This document shows positions 1 through 8,654 of a stretch of DNA of 64,000 nucleotides, one piece after another (position 1 is the stretch's first letter; every line of letters starts with the position of its first letter). The stretch is from contig JAJVHU010000009.1 of NCBI GenBank assembly GCA_022072505.1, forward strand, positions 1 through 64,000, read 5' to 3'. The notes beneath the pieces were generated by a model that ran no database searches, was not told the DNA's origin, and saw nothing but the letters and a program-made list of their open reading frames with translations. The DNA is from Phycisphaerae bacterium (lineage in GTDB: Bacteria > Planctomycetota > Phycisphaerae > UBA1845). Both the position numbers and the translations under genes were made by a program.

Positions 1-175
1 GCGCCGGGTTGAAGGAGTTGCGCCAGATGAAACGGTTGCGCCGGGTTGAAAGGGTTGCGGCGGGTTGAAAGGGTTGCGCCAGATGAAACGGTTGCGCCGG
101 GTCGAAGGGGTTGCGCCGGATGAAACGGTTGCGCCGAGTTGAAGGGGTTGCGCCGGATGAAACGGTTGCGCCGAG
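1..175. repeat. 18/19-bp tandem repeat array
   Basis: About nine and a half head-to-tail units, each opening with TTGCGCC. Two unit types recur: an 18-bp form with GATGAAACGG and a 19-bp form with GTTGAAAGGG or GTCGAAGGGG. They mostly alternate, giving a 37-bp higher-order period. There are no spacers, so this is not CRISPR. The array runs off the left edge of the window and its full length is unknown. An open frame crosses it, but that is expected for a short-period repeat of high GC and I do not call it a gene. Confidence 0.85.
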
Positions 176-375
176 CGGTACAACCCCTTCGGGGTTGGGT
201 GCGCTTGTCTTCGTCTTCCGTGGGCTGCGCCCACGGCTATTCATGTTGATCCCCTTCGGGGATCGGCGTCGTAATCCTCGGCCGTTGGCGTCATATTCCC
301 GGGCGGTCAGGCGTCGTAATCCCCGGCGGTCAGACGTCATATTCTCCGGCGGTTGGCGTCGTATTCCCCGAAGGG
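176..375. repeat. Palindromic elements and five 22/23-bp tandem units
   Basis: Three short perfect inverted repeats follow one another: CAACCCCTTCGGGGTTG near 180, CGTGGGCTGCGCCCACG near 220 and GATCCCCTTCGGGGATC near 249. They are followed by five tandem units starting with GGCGTC or GACGTC at 265, 287, 310, 333 and 355. The CCCCTTCGGGG and CCCCGAAGGGG cores resemble dispersed intergenic palindromes of planctomycete and related genomes. No gene is supported here. Confidence 0.7.
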
Positions 376-536
376 GAATTACGTGGGTAGCCGTGGGTGA
401 AACCCACGGTGAGCGTCCGCCCGAAGCCCCCTACCCTGAAGGGGTCGAACCAACCTGGGTGGATCGCGCGGTGCAACCCCCACCTTCTTGACAATTGTCA
501 CCCCGTTGGGGTTGAGGATCGAGCGGTTTCGGTTCC

Positions 537-569
537 CCAGGGTAGGTCGCCTGCGGCGACCTACCCTGG
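537..569. repeat. 15-bp perfect inverted repeat (hairpin)
   Basis: The arm at 537-551 (CCAGGGTAGGTCGCC) is the exact reverse complement of 555-569, with a 3-base loop. There is no T-run after it, so it looks like a structural palindrome of the repeat mosaic rather than a terminator. Confidence 0.7.
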
Positions 570-718
570 GCTGGAGGACGCGACCCCGTTGGGGTCGAGA
601 AACGCGACGCGCCGTGCCGGCTTCGAGGTGGGTCGAGAAACGTCGCGCGCCGCGACGCCTTCGAGGTGGATCGAGGAGCGTCGCGCGCCGCGGCGCGCCG
701 GAGTCAAGCGGAGACTCA

Positions 719-752
719 AAAGAACGCTTCCTTACGGGCGCGGCTCGGTTAA
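719..752 (+). repeat. Dispersed AAGAACGCTTCCT element, copy 1
   Basis: First of eight copies in the window, consensus AAGAACGCTTCCTTACGGG then CGCGGCTCGGTT. Found with the composite repeat at 576-1110. Confidence 0.8.
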
Positions 753-952
753 GTTCGCCGCAACCCCGACGCCGCGACCCTGTTGGGGTCGAGGAAACGC
801 GACGCGCCGCGCCGCCTTTGAGGTGGGTCGAGAAACGCCGTGCGCCGTGCTGCCTTTGAGGTGGGTCGAGAAACGCCGTGCGCCGTGCTGCCTTTGAGGT
901 GGGTCGAGGAGCGCCGCGCGCCGCGGCGCACCGGAGTCCAGTGGGGACTCAG

Positions 953-987
953 AAGAACGCTTCCTTACGGGCGCGGCTCGGTTAAGT
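953..987 (+). repeat. Dispersed AAGAACGCTTCCT element, copy 2
   Basis: Second copy, 234 bp after the first and in the same place within the next composite unit. Confidence 0.8.
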
Positions 988-1330
988 TTGCGGCGATCCC
1001 GACGCCGCGACCCGTCGGGGTCGAGAAACGCCGTGCGCCGTGTCGCCTTTGAGGTGGGTCGAGGATCGTTGCGCGCCACGGCGCGCCGGAGTCAAGCGGA
1101 GACTCAGGGGCATCGAATCCCTTTGCAATTGCGGAGGGGAAAAGACGCGGGATGACGCTGCGCGTGGTGTGGATGTTTCGTTACAGGCGCGGTTCGGCGG
1201 GGGGAGCGCGCGCTTCCGAGGAGTGCGGTTTGGCCTGCGGGGAGACGCGGAAGTATGCTACCGGTTGCAGGCGCGGGTCGACTTGAAACCGCGTCGGAGC
1301 ATCGCCGAAGAGGCGGACGGGACGACGGAC

Positions 1331-3034
1331 ATGGCGCGGATGAGGCAACTGGTGATCGGCGTGGACGTCGGGACGGGCAGCGCCCGCGCGGCCGTGTTTG
1401 ACCTTTCCGGGAAGTGTCACGGACATGGCGAATCCGCGCTGCGGATCTGGCGTCCGTCTGAGGATTTTGTCGAGCAGTCGTCCGAGGACATCTGGTCGGC
1501 GTGCGGCAAGGCCGTGCGCGCGGCGGTGAAGGCGTCGGGCGTCCGTGCGGAGCGGATCGGCGGGATCGCGTTCGACGCGACGTGCTCGCTGGTCTGCGTG
1601 GATGAACGCGGGCGACCCGTGACGGCGTCTCCCGGCGGGCGGACCGAGCAGAACGTCATCGTCTGGATGGACCATCGCGCGGTCGATCAGGCGCGGCGGA
1701 TCAACGCGACGAGGCACAAGGTTCTGCGCTACGTGGGCGGCGGGGTTTCGCCGGAGATGCAGACTCCGAAGCTGCTGTGGCTGAAGGAGCGTCTTTCGAA
1801 GTCGTACCTCGCGGCGGGCAAATTTCTGGATCTTGCGGACTACCTGACGTGGCGGGCGACCGGGGAGGACGTGCGGTCGCTGTGTACGACGGTGTGCAAG
1901 TGGACCTATCAGGGCCACCTGGGCGGCAGGCGGAACGGTTCGGGAAGCGTGGGGCAGTGGGACGCGGGTTTTCTGCGGCAGATCGGTCTGGGCGATCTGG
2001 TCGAGGACGGTTTTGCGCGCATCGGTCAGCGCGTGCGTCCGATGGGGGAAGCGGTCGGCAAAGGGTTGACGACCACGGCGGCGAAGGATCTGGGTCTTGC
2101 CGCGGGAACGGCGGTCGGCGTCGGGATCATCGACGCGCACGCCGGGGGCATCGGGGTATTGGGGGCGGAACTGGACGGCGAGTCGTTCGACGAGGGATCG
2201 TGTCTGAACCGGCTTGCGCTGATCGGCGGGACGTCAAGCTGTCACATGGCGGTGTCGGGGAAGGCGCGGTACGTGGCGGGGGTCTGGGGTCCGTATTACT
2301 CGGCGATGATTCCGGGGTACTGGCTGACGGAAGGGGGGCAATCGGCGACCGGGGCGTTGATCGATCAATGTGTGATGAGCCGGGCGGTGGGGATGTGTCT
2401 GGCCACGGAGGCGAAGAAGCGTGGACGGACCGTGTTCGAAGCGTTGAACGATCGGCTTGCGGCGATGGCGGGTGCGGAGGGAGTCGGGCGGTTGACGCGG
2501 CGGCTTCATGTTCTGGGCGATCATCACGGGAACCGCTCGCCGCGCGCCAACCCTTTGGCGCGGGGCATGATCAGCGGGTTGGCGCTGCGTGACGACGAAG
2601 AGGGGCTTGCGCTGGAGTATCTGGCCACGATCCAGGCCGTCGCCTACGGGACGCGGCACATCGTCGAGACCCTGAATGCGAAGGGATATGCGATCCGCCG
2701 GCTGGTGGCGTGCGGCGGCGGGACGAAGAACCCGGTTTTCCTTCAGCAGCATGCGGATATTACCGGATGTCCGATCCACCTGCCGCGCGAGGCGGAGGCG
2801 GTGACGCTGGGGACGGCGGTGTTGGCTGCGGTGGCGGCCGGGGCGTTCGCGGACATCCCCGCGGGGATGAAGGCGATGACCGGCGTGGCGCGGACGATCC
2901 GGCCTGATGCGGAGACGAGCGGCTATCACGCTCAAAAGTATCGCGTGTTCCAGCAGATGTACGCCGATCAGGTGCGGTACGATCGCCTGATGGGCGCCGG
3001 GTCGGGCTCGGATGCGCGACGGCGTCGCGCGTAG
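1331..3034 (+). CDS. FGGY-family pentulose kinase (D-ribulokinase-like)
   Basis: Predicted cytoplasmic ATP-dependent sugar kinase of 567 residues, probably phosphorylating a pentulose such as D-ribulose. The N-terminal lobe opens with GVDVGTGSARA (about residues 8-18), the phosphate loop of the ASKHA fold. Later come GGTSSCHM (about 300), WGPYYSAMIPGYW and EGGQSATGA (about 334), and the C-terminal adenosine motif GGGTKNPV (about 461). These fit the FGGY subfamily of human FGGY and bacterial YdhR-like ribulokinases better than glycerol kinase or xylulokinase. The frame is open upstream to 1040, but that part translates repeat DNA, so I place the start at ATG 1331, where the family similarity begins. 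No sugar transporter or isomerase lies nearby, so the substrate is inferred from family only. Confidence 0.85.
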   Translation: MARMRQLVIGVDVGTGSARAAVFDLSGKCHGHGESALRIWRPSEDFVEQSSEDIWSACGKAVRAAVKASGVRAERIGGIAFDATCSLVCVDERGRPVTASPGGRTEQNVIVWMDHRAVDQARRINATRHKVLRYVGGGVSPEMQTPKLLWLKERLSKSYLAAGKFLDLADYLTWRATGEDVRSLCTTVCKWTYQGHLGGRRNGSGSVGQWDAGFLRQIGLGDLVEDGFARIGQRVRPMGEAVGKGLTTTAAKDLGLAAGTAVGVGIIDAHAGGIGVLGAELDGESFDEGSCLNRLALIGGTSSCHMAVSGKARYVAGVWGPYYSAMIPGYWLTEGGQSATGALIDQCVMSRAVGMCLATEAKKRGRTVFEALNDRLAAMAGAEGVGRLTRRLHVLGDHHGNRSPRANPLARGMISGLALRDDEEGLALEYLATIQAVAYGTRHIVETLNAKGYAIRRLVACGGGTKNPVFLQQHADITGCPIHLPREAEAVTLGTAVLAAVAAGAFADIPAGMKAMTGVARTIRPDAETSGYHAQKYRVFQQMYADQVRYDRLMGAGSGSDARRRRA

Positions 3035-3440
3035 GCGACCGGCCGCCGCTTCCGGCGGAGCGGTGTCAGTTGGCGGCGCGATGTTTTGCGATCCGGTCCG
3101 GGTGCGTGAGACGACCCGGTTCACAGGGATAAGTCAAGGCTAACCGCCGATCTTTCGAGCATTTTCCTCTTGAATTCGGGAGCTTCCTGAGTTAATGTTC
3201 ACGCTGTCAGAAGGACGCCGCGTTGGCGAAGTCGCGGAAGGAGGCGGGCGTGCATGCGCTTGTCGAGTCTGCCGCATCGGCTGCGGCCGGCAACAAGTTC
3301 CTCGGAGGGCGTAGCACATTCCGACGCCCGGCGTTCTTTTTTCACTTGCCCTTTCGTGCGTTGTTCGCGCGGGTTGGAGCTTCGCCCGGCGCGGTCGGCG
3401 CTTCATTTCTTTGTTCACGTCTTAAGAAGGAGGAAGCAAC
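3035..3440. other. Gene-free interval upstream of the Cys-rich exported protein
   Basis: 406 bp with no supported gene. It contains a weak stem GGGCGT (3307-3312) / ACGCCC (3324-3329) followed by a T-run at 3337-3342, which could be a terminator or attenuator. A strong ribosome binding site (AAGAAGGAGGAAG) sits just before 3441. The short open frames here show no family resemblance. Confidence 0.5.
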
Positions 3441-4685
3441 ATGAAGCGAATGTGGATGTGGGGTTTGTTGGCGGCGGGGCTGAGCATCTCCCCCGCGGCG
3501 CAGGCGCAGTATGAGACGGGGTTCGAGGCGCCGACGTACACGGCGAACATGGATCTGAACGGTCAGGACGAGTTTTTCAACCCGGTCCCTGCGACGAGCA
3601 TTTCGTTCACGGTGAACCTTTACTCGGACAATCCTCTGGGGATTCCCGCGCCGCCGACGGGCGGCGGGGAGCAATTCGCGCTGGGGACGGGTCCGGCGGG
3701 CAACCCGCTGGTCTTCGCGCGGTCGCAGCGGCCCGCGCCTTACGGCGACGGGACGGGGGTGTGGACGGTGGCGTATGACATCTACGTGACGTTCACGGGG
3801 ACGTTGCCGACGGCGCAGAACGTGGGCAGCTTCTCGACGCAGGATTTCGTTGTCCCCAACGGGGACCGGACCTGCATCATGCTGACGACGTGGACGGATC
3901 CGAACACGGCGGCGACATGGGACGCGGACATGGTGTGGTTCAACGCCGCCAACACGCAACTTCAGGAGAAAATGCCGAACACGGGGTTTCAGAACCTGGC
4001 GGTCAATCACTGGTATCGGCGGTGGATGACGACGGACCTGGACACCAACCAGGTGACCGAGGTGGGGATTACGGACCTGAGCACGAATGTCAGCGTCGTG
4101 CATAACCCGACGGATCGTTACTTGTTCGGCGGTTCGGCGGGCGGTCCGCCGCCGCCGGACGGCTTCCGGCTGTTTGCGGGGGGCAGCGTCGCGGGGAACA
4201 CGATGGCGTTCGACAACGTCAGCATTTCGCAGCCGAACGCCGGGACATCGACGTGCGTGTACACCGTGAAGAAATCCACTCCCAAGGGTGGGTGCGCAAG
4301 CTGTCCGGAGCCCGGAGAAGAACTGCTGATTGACGGGCATTGCGAAGAGGACGGCCATTGCGCCTCCACCGTGACGGTTATTGCGCCTTGCCGTGACGGC
4401 GACGGCAAGTGCAAAGTCAAAGCGACCCGGCCTCGCTGCGAGCAGCGTGCCGAGAAACGGTGCGAGGAAAGCGCCGCCGTGCTAACGCCCGTGAATTGCG
4501 ATACCTGTCCTGCAGCGCCGAGAATATTCAAGTCATTCATCCTTTGCCAAGTGAATGCCGACTGCAAGAACAAGTTCAAAACGAAGGGGCTTCACATCAC
4601 GAACTGCCCGGGAAGCGAGGCCGACTTCCCGGACAAGGCGTGCGTGTACACGGCCACCGCGCTCAACGGCGTTTGCGATCCGTGA
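3441..4685 (+). CDS. Exported protein with Cys-rich C-terminal region
   Basis: 414 residues. The first 22 form a signal peptide (MKRMWMWGLLAAGLSISPAA then QAQ). Residues about 23-270 look like a single extracellular beta-rich domain ending in MAFDNVSISQ, the kind of closing strand seen in concanavalin-like jelly-roll domains. From about 272 to the end there are sixteen cysteines, many in CxxC or CxxxxC spacing, and the phrases TCVYT and ACVYT bracket this part like an internal duplication. The ATG follows AAGAAGGAGGAAGC at ideal spacing. Codon use becomes visibly less GC-rich in the Cys-rich part, which suggests it was acquired separately. Function unknown; the cysteines could be disulfides of a surface protein or metal ligands. 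Confidence 0.75.
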   Translation: MKRMWMWGLLAAGLSISPAAQAQYETGFEAPTYTANMDLNGQDEFFNPVPATSISFTVNLYSDNPLGIPAPPTGGGEQFALGTGPAGNPLVFARSQRPAPYGDGTGVWTVAYDIYVTFTGTLPTAQNVGSFSTQDFVVPNGDRTCIMLTTWTDPNTAATWDADMVWFNAANTQLQEKMPNTGFQNLAVNHWYRRWMTTDLDTNQVTEVGITDLSTNVSVVHNPTDRYLFGGSAGGPPPPDGFRLFAGGSVAGNTMAFDNVSISQPNAGTSTCVYTVKKSTPKGGCASCPEPGEELLIDGHCEEDGHCASTVTVIAPCRDGDGKCKVKATRPRCEQRAEKRCEESAAVLTPVNCDTCPAAPRIFKSFILCQVNADCKNKFKTKGLHITNCPGSEADFPDKACVYTATALNGVCDP

Positions 4686-4849
4686 CCGGGTTTCCAAAGG
4701 GTCAGGATCATTGGGTAATGACGTCCACCGTGAATCTTAAGACGCTGGCGACAACTGAGCGCGTTTCGGCGCCGGCCTTGTTTTCGTGGGGCGCGGTAAG
4801 GTTGACCATCAGACCTGTGATCCGCGGTGGATAAGTTTCGAAAGATCGA

Positions 4850-4898
4850 ACACACCGCAGGCGTCTTGGCGAGGCGCCTGCGGTGTGTGTTTCTTTTC
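4850..4898 (+). terminator. Rho-independent terminator after the Cys-rich protein
   Basis: A 14-bp perfect stem, 4850-4863 (ACACACCGCAGGCG) with 4875-4888, has an 11-base loop and is followed by GTTTCTTTT. It is the clearest intrinsic terminator in the window. It separates the gene ending at 4685 from the promoter of the LptD-like gene. Confidence 0.85.
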
Positions 4899-4940
4899 GC
4901 CTCACTTTGCGTTCCGCGTTGCCGTCGACATCGTGTCGCT

Positions 4941-4968
4941 TTGACAGTCCTCAGCACTTTCATATACT
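4941..4968 (+). promoter_or_regulatory. Sigma-70 type promoter of the LptD-like gene
   Basis: TTGACA at 4941-4946 and TATACT at 4963-4968 are separated by 16 bp. The -35 matches consensus and the -10 is one base off. Transcription would start near 4975, about 55 bp before the GTG start at 5030. This argues against the earlier in-frame start at 4883, which lies inside the preceding terminator. Confidence 0.65.
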
Positions 4969-5029
4969 CGCGGCGTCCCTGTGTGTCAGCGGGCGCGGAG
5001 TCGGGTTCCCGAGCGCGAGGGTCTGCGGA

Positions 5030-7993
5030 GTGGAAGATCGCAGTCGCCGCCGGAGTTTTTTTTCCCGGGCATGCCTGGGCGCGGTTCTGCTTGTCCCCGC
5101 CGCCGCGGCGACCGGGCAATCCCGCGTTCCGCTGGGCGACGAGGTTGAGACGCCGCGCCTTCCCTCGGCCGTCCGCGACGACGACATTCACGTCAGCGGA
5201 ACGCTGGCGTTCCTTTTCAAGTCCGCCGACGGGGCGGACGTCGTTCACGTCATCGGCGAGTCGCGGATCCGCATCGGCGACCCCGATGGCGAAATCCTGT
5301 CCAGCCGGGAGGCCGTGCTCTGGATTTCCGGCGTGCCCGGGGCGGACCCGCCGCACGACCGGGTCGAAATCTACCTTCGCGATGACGCGACGATGCGCGA
5401 GCCGGCGGGAACGATCTGGACCGGTCCGGTGCTTTTCGCGACGGTTGCGACGCGCGGCCGGGTGTACGTGCATCACGACTACCAGGCCAGCGACTCGACG
5501 GAGCAGACGCGCGTGTATCAGGAGGGCGCTGCGGTCCGCGAGGCGTTGCGCAGCGGGACTGCGGCGGACGCGGGACCGGTCTCGTCGATCCAGGTTTTCC
5601 GTCCGCCGGCGGAGAAGTCCGCGGATCAGACGGAGATTCCGTCGTTCGTGTCGTACCGGTCGCGCAGCCTTTCCTCGGACGTGGTGGACGGCCGGCGGCT
5701 GGTGACGGCGGTGGGCGACGTGGCGATCTTCCGCGGGAAACCGGGGTCCGACCGGTTCGTCGAGATCCGTGCGGAAGGAGCAGTGATCTTCCTGCCTTAT
5801 GAACGCGGCGTCGAGCCGCCCGCGACGCCTCCGCCCGCCGAAGTCGGCGACGAACCCCGCGACGCGGAAACCGGCACGGTTCCGATGGACGTCCTGGCGG
5901 TGCGGCCGGAGGGCTTTGCGGAGCTGGGGGTCGGCGGCACGCGCGTCGACGGGGTTTACCTCGAGGGGGACGTCGTGCTCACGACGGCGCGGAACAGCAT
6001 CCGGGCATCGCGTCTGTATTACGACTTCGAGCATGATCGGGCGTTGATTCTTGACGCGGTCGTGCGCGTGGACCTTCCGGAGCGGAACGTGCCGTTGTTC
6101 ATCCGCGCGGCGGAGGTGCGGCAGTTGTCGGCGCGTCAGCTCGAGGCGACCGACGCGAGGATCACGACCAGCGAGTTTCACGCCCCGCACTATCACGTCG
6201 GCGCTCGGAAGGTTGAGCTGGTGGACCGCACACAGACGGATTTCTACGGCCGGCGCACAGTTCCGCGGACCGGGACGTTTCAACTGCGCGACGCCACGCT
6301 GAACATCGCGGGACTGCCCGTGCTTTACTGGCCGGTCATCCGCGGCGAAATCGACGAGGGCGAGACGTCGATCCGGGGGGTGAGCGTCGGATACAGCCGC
6401 AGCTTCGGGGCGGAGCTTCAGACGGAGTGGCGGTTGTTCAACGTGCTGGGCGCGGAGCCTCCGGAGGGGTTCGACGGGACGTTGAAGCTGGATTACTTCT
6501 CCGACCGCGGGCCCGCGGCCGGCGTGGATCTTGACTACCGGCGGGACGACTCGTTCGGCGAACTGAGAAGCTACGTCATTCACGACGAGGGAGAGGATGA
6601 CCTCGGGACGGGGCGCAAGAACCTCGAACCGGAGAACGACCTGCGCGGGCGGTTCCTGATGCGTCACCGCCAGTATCTTCAGGATGACTGGCAGTTGACC
6701 TTCGAGTTGTCGTACCTCTCCGACCGGAATTTCCTGGAGGAGTATTTTGAGAAGGAGTTCGACACCGAGAAGGAGCAGGAGTCGCTGATCTACCTGAAGA
6801 AGCAGGTGGATCACTGGGCGTTCACGGCGCACCTTCAGTACCGCATTCTGGATTTCACGACTCAGACGGAGCGCCTTCCGGATTTCTCGTTCCGCCTTGT
6901 CGGGGAACCGGTGGCGGAGCGCCTGACGTGGTTCAGCGAGACCCGCGCCGGGCTGGTGCGCCACCGCGCGGCGGAGACGACGCTGCGCGACTTTCTGCAG
7001 TTCGGCCGGGGACACGCAGACTCCTCCGGGACGACGGCGCGGACGGAGACGCGGCAGGAGCTGGACGCGCCGCTGGACCTCGGGCCGGTGCGCGTCGTGC
7101 CTTTTGTGAGCGGGCGCGCCGGGGCGTGGGACGACACGCCGGAGTTCGGCGGGGACGGGCGCGTGTTCGGCGCTTACGGCGTCCGGGGGAGCATGTACTT
7201 CTGGCGCGTGGATGAGGAATTGCGGAGCGCGACGTGGGACGTGGACGGCGTGCGGCACATCATCAAGCCGGACTTCGTGGTCTGGGGCAGTCACACGAAT
7301 CTGGATTCCGACGGGTTGTATCCGTTTGATGAGGACGTCGAGGGGATCGACGAGGTGGACGGCGTGAGCTTCGGCGTGCGGCAGCGGTGGCAGACGCGGC
7401 GCGGTCCGCCGGACGCGCGGCGCACGGTGGACGTGGTCACGTGGGACGTGGACGTCGGGGCGTTCAACGACGCGGAGCCGGATGAGTTCACTTACGGGTT
7501 CGCGTCCTTCGCGCGTCCGGAGAACTCGGTCTCGCGCAATTACGTGAATCACTCGCTCATCTGGCGCATCAATGACGCAACCGCGCTGGTGAACGACATC
7601 AACTACGACATGAACGACGGCGAGATCGACGCTTACAACGTGTCGCTGGTCGTCGAGCGGACGCCGCGGCTGACGTACCTTCTGGCGTACCGCTTCATCG
7701 AGGAGACGGAGTCCAACCTCGTCGGTTTCGGCGCCAACTACGAGCTGAACGAGAAGTACACGCTCGCGCTTCGCGAGGAGTTCGACCTGGACCGGGGGAA
7801 GACGCTGGATCTGACGGTGGGCCTCCTGCGCCGGTATCCGCGCTGGGACGTGATCCTCGCGTTCAACGTGGACGAGGCGGAGGACGACGTCGGCGTCTCG
7901 ATGAGCCTGGTTCCGCAGGGGTTCCCGGGCGCCGCGATCGGACCGCGGCGTTTCACGGGGCTGGTCGAGTCGATGAAGATCCAGAACCGGTAG
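5030..7993 (+). CDS. lptD: LptD/OstA-like outer-membrane LPS-assembly protein
   Basis: 987 residues. A signal peptide (about 8-28, ending AAAATGQS) precedes an N-terminal OstA-like beta region with repeated strands such as YLEGDVVLTTARNSIRASRLYYDF (split here only for reading). LPVLYWPVIRGEI follows at about 428, the position and style of the motif joining the OstA and barrel domains in LptD. The remaining 550 residues are rich in alternating aromatic strands, as expected for a large outer-membrane barrel. It would insert lipopolysaccharide into the outer membrane. I chose GTG 5030, preceded by GCGAGG, because the signal peptide begins there and the promoter lies upstream. It is divergent from typical LptD, so a generic organic-solvent-tolerance barrel is the alternative. 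Confidence 0.65.
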   Translation: MEDRSRRRSFFSRACLGAVLLVPAAAATGQSRVPLGDEVETPRLPSAVRDDDIHVSGTLAFLFKSADGADVVHVIGESRIRIGDPDGEILSSREAVLWISGVPGADPPHDRVEIYLRDDATMREPAGTIWTGPVLFATVATRGRVYVHHDYQASDSTEQTRVYQEGAAVREALRSGTAADAGPVSSIQVFRPPAEKSADQTEIPSFVSYRSRSLSSDVVDGRRLVTAVGDVAIFRGKPGSDRFVEIRAEGAVIFLPYERGVEPPATPPPAEVGDEPRDAETGTVPMDVLAVRPEGFAELGVGGTRVDGVYLEGDVVLTTARNSIRASRLYYDFEHDRALILDAVVRVDLPERNVPLFIRAAEVRQLSARQLEATDARITTSEFHAPHYHVGARKVELVDRTQTDFYGRRTVPRTGTFQLRDATLNIAGLPVLYWPVIRGEIDEGETSIRGVSVGYSRSFGAELQTEWRLFNVLGAEPPEGFDGTLKLDYFSDRGPAAGVDLDYRRDDSFGELRSYVIHDEGEDDLGTGRKNLEPENDLRGRFLMRHRQYLQDDWQLTFELSYLSDRNFLEEYFEKEFDTEKEQESLIYLKKQVDHWAFTAHLQYRILDFTTQTERLPDFSFRLVGEPVAERLTWFSETRAGLVRHRAAETTLRDFLQFGRGHADSSGTTARTETRQELDAPLDLGPVRVVPFVSGRAGAWDDTPEFGGDGRVFGAYGVRGSMYFWRVDEELRSATWDVDGVRHIIKPDFVVWGSHTNLDSDGLYPFDEDVEGIDEVDGVSFGVRQRWQTRRGPPDARRTVDVVTWDVDVGAFNDAEPDEFTYGFASFARPENSVSRNYVNHSLIWRINDATALVNDINYDMNDGEIDAYNVSLVVERTPRLTYLLAYRFIEETESNLVGFGANYELNEKYTLALREEFDLDRGKTLDLTVGLLRRYPRWDVILAFNVDEAEDDVGVSMSLVPQGFPGAAIGPRRFTGLVESMKIQNR

Positions 7994-8017
7994 CCTCGTT
8001 CGCGCCGCGATCGGTCG

Positions 8018-8500
8018 TCACACCGCCGCCCAGCAATCCACCTCCAGCTTGGCGCCCGGCACGACGAGGTCTTTGACCACGACGGTCGAACGCGCCGGGG
8101 GATTGCTCGGGAAGAACTGGACGTACACCCGGTTGAAGGCGGCGAAGTCGGCGGCATCCGTGAGAAACACCGTCACTTTCAACACCCGGTCCAAGGCGGA
8201 GCCCGCAGCCTCGACCGAGGCCTTGAGGTTTTCGAGCGTCTGACGCGCCTGAGGTTCGAAGTCGGCCGCAACAAGGTCCGTCGTTCCGGGCTTCTGACCA
8301 ACGACGCCGGCGACGTGTGCGACGCCCGCCCAGACCGCCGCCCGCGAGAACGTCGGATACGGGCTGCCTTCGATGAAGCGCGGCTTGACGGTCGCCGCGC
8401 CGCCCGAACCTTCCTGCGCCGCCGCCGTCCCCGTCAGCGCCAGTCCCGCGCCCGCGCCGGCCAGTCCACGCACAAACGATCGCCGATCCTGCTCCGCCAT
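8018..8500 (-). CDS. Exported RidA family protein with Tat-type signal
   Basis: 160 residues. Residues 5-35 look like a twin-arginine signal (DRRSFVRG followed by a hydrophobic Ala/Gly stretch and TAAAQ). The rest is a single RidA/YjgF domain. The Arg in NPPARSTV and the Glu in AKLEVDCWA match the conserved pair that binds 2-iminobutanoate in RidA. RidA proteins deaminate reactive enamine/imine intermediates and are usually cytosolic trimers, so an exported member is notable. The stop lies 24 bp from the convergent LptD-like stop. The ATG at 8500 follows GGGAGGCGAGTG; a GTG one codon earlier is possible. Confidence 0.85.
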   Translation of the reverse strand: MAEQDRRSFVRGLAGAGAGLALTGTAAAQEGSGGAATVKPRFIEGSPYPTFSRAAVWAGVAHVAGVVGQKPGTTDLVAADFEPQARQTLENLKASVEAAGSALDRVLKVTVFLTDAADFAAFNRVYVQFFPSNPPARSTVVVKDLVVPGAKLEVDCWAAV

Positions 8501-8654
8501 CACTCGCCTCCCGCGTGTTTCTGAACTTACCGTCCCTCCCGACGATCAGGGGACGGCTTCATACCGCTGATTCCGCAGCCGGAATCGTACCCTGCCGAGA
8601 CACGTTCCGCACCACCGGGGCGCGAAGCCTCGCAGGCGCAAGGGCCGGACCCGC

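Larger units (their letters stand above)
576..1110 (+). repeat. Three copies of a roughly 200-230 bp composite repeat
   Basis: Copies begin at about 579, 774 and 1007 with a GTTGGGGTCGAG-like phrase. They run through GAGGTGGGTCGAG and GCGCGCCG-rich blocks and end at a GAGTC-N6/7-GACTC inverted repeat. Copies one and two continue into the dispersed AAGAACGCTTCCT element at 719-752 and 953-987; copy three lacks it. Inside copy two a 37-bp block is duplicated (about 823-897). The open frames here are repeat translations, not genes. Confidence 0.75.

Noticed and set aside
1..175. Possible CRISPR array
   Set aside because: Units are directly adjacent with no unique spacers and there are no cas genes in the window.
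1181..2140. 319-codon minus-strand frame
   Set aside because: Antisense shadow of the FGGY kinase, Arg/Pro/His-rich, no homology.
4592..7552. 986-codon open frame on the minus strand
   Set aside because: It is exactly antisense to the LptD-like gene, has an Arg/His/Pro-rich composition typical of high-GC shadow frames, and shows no domain or ribosome binding site.
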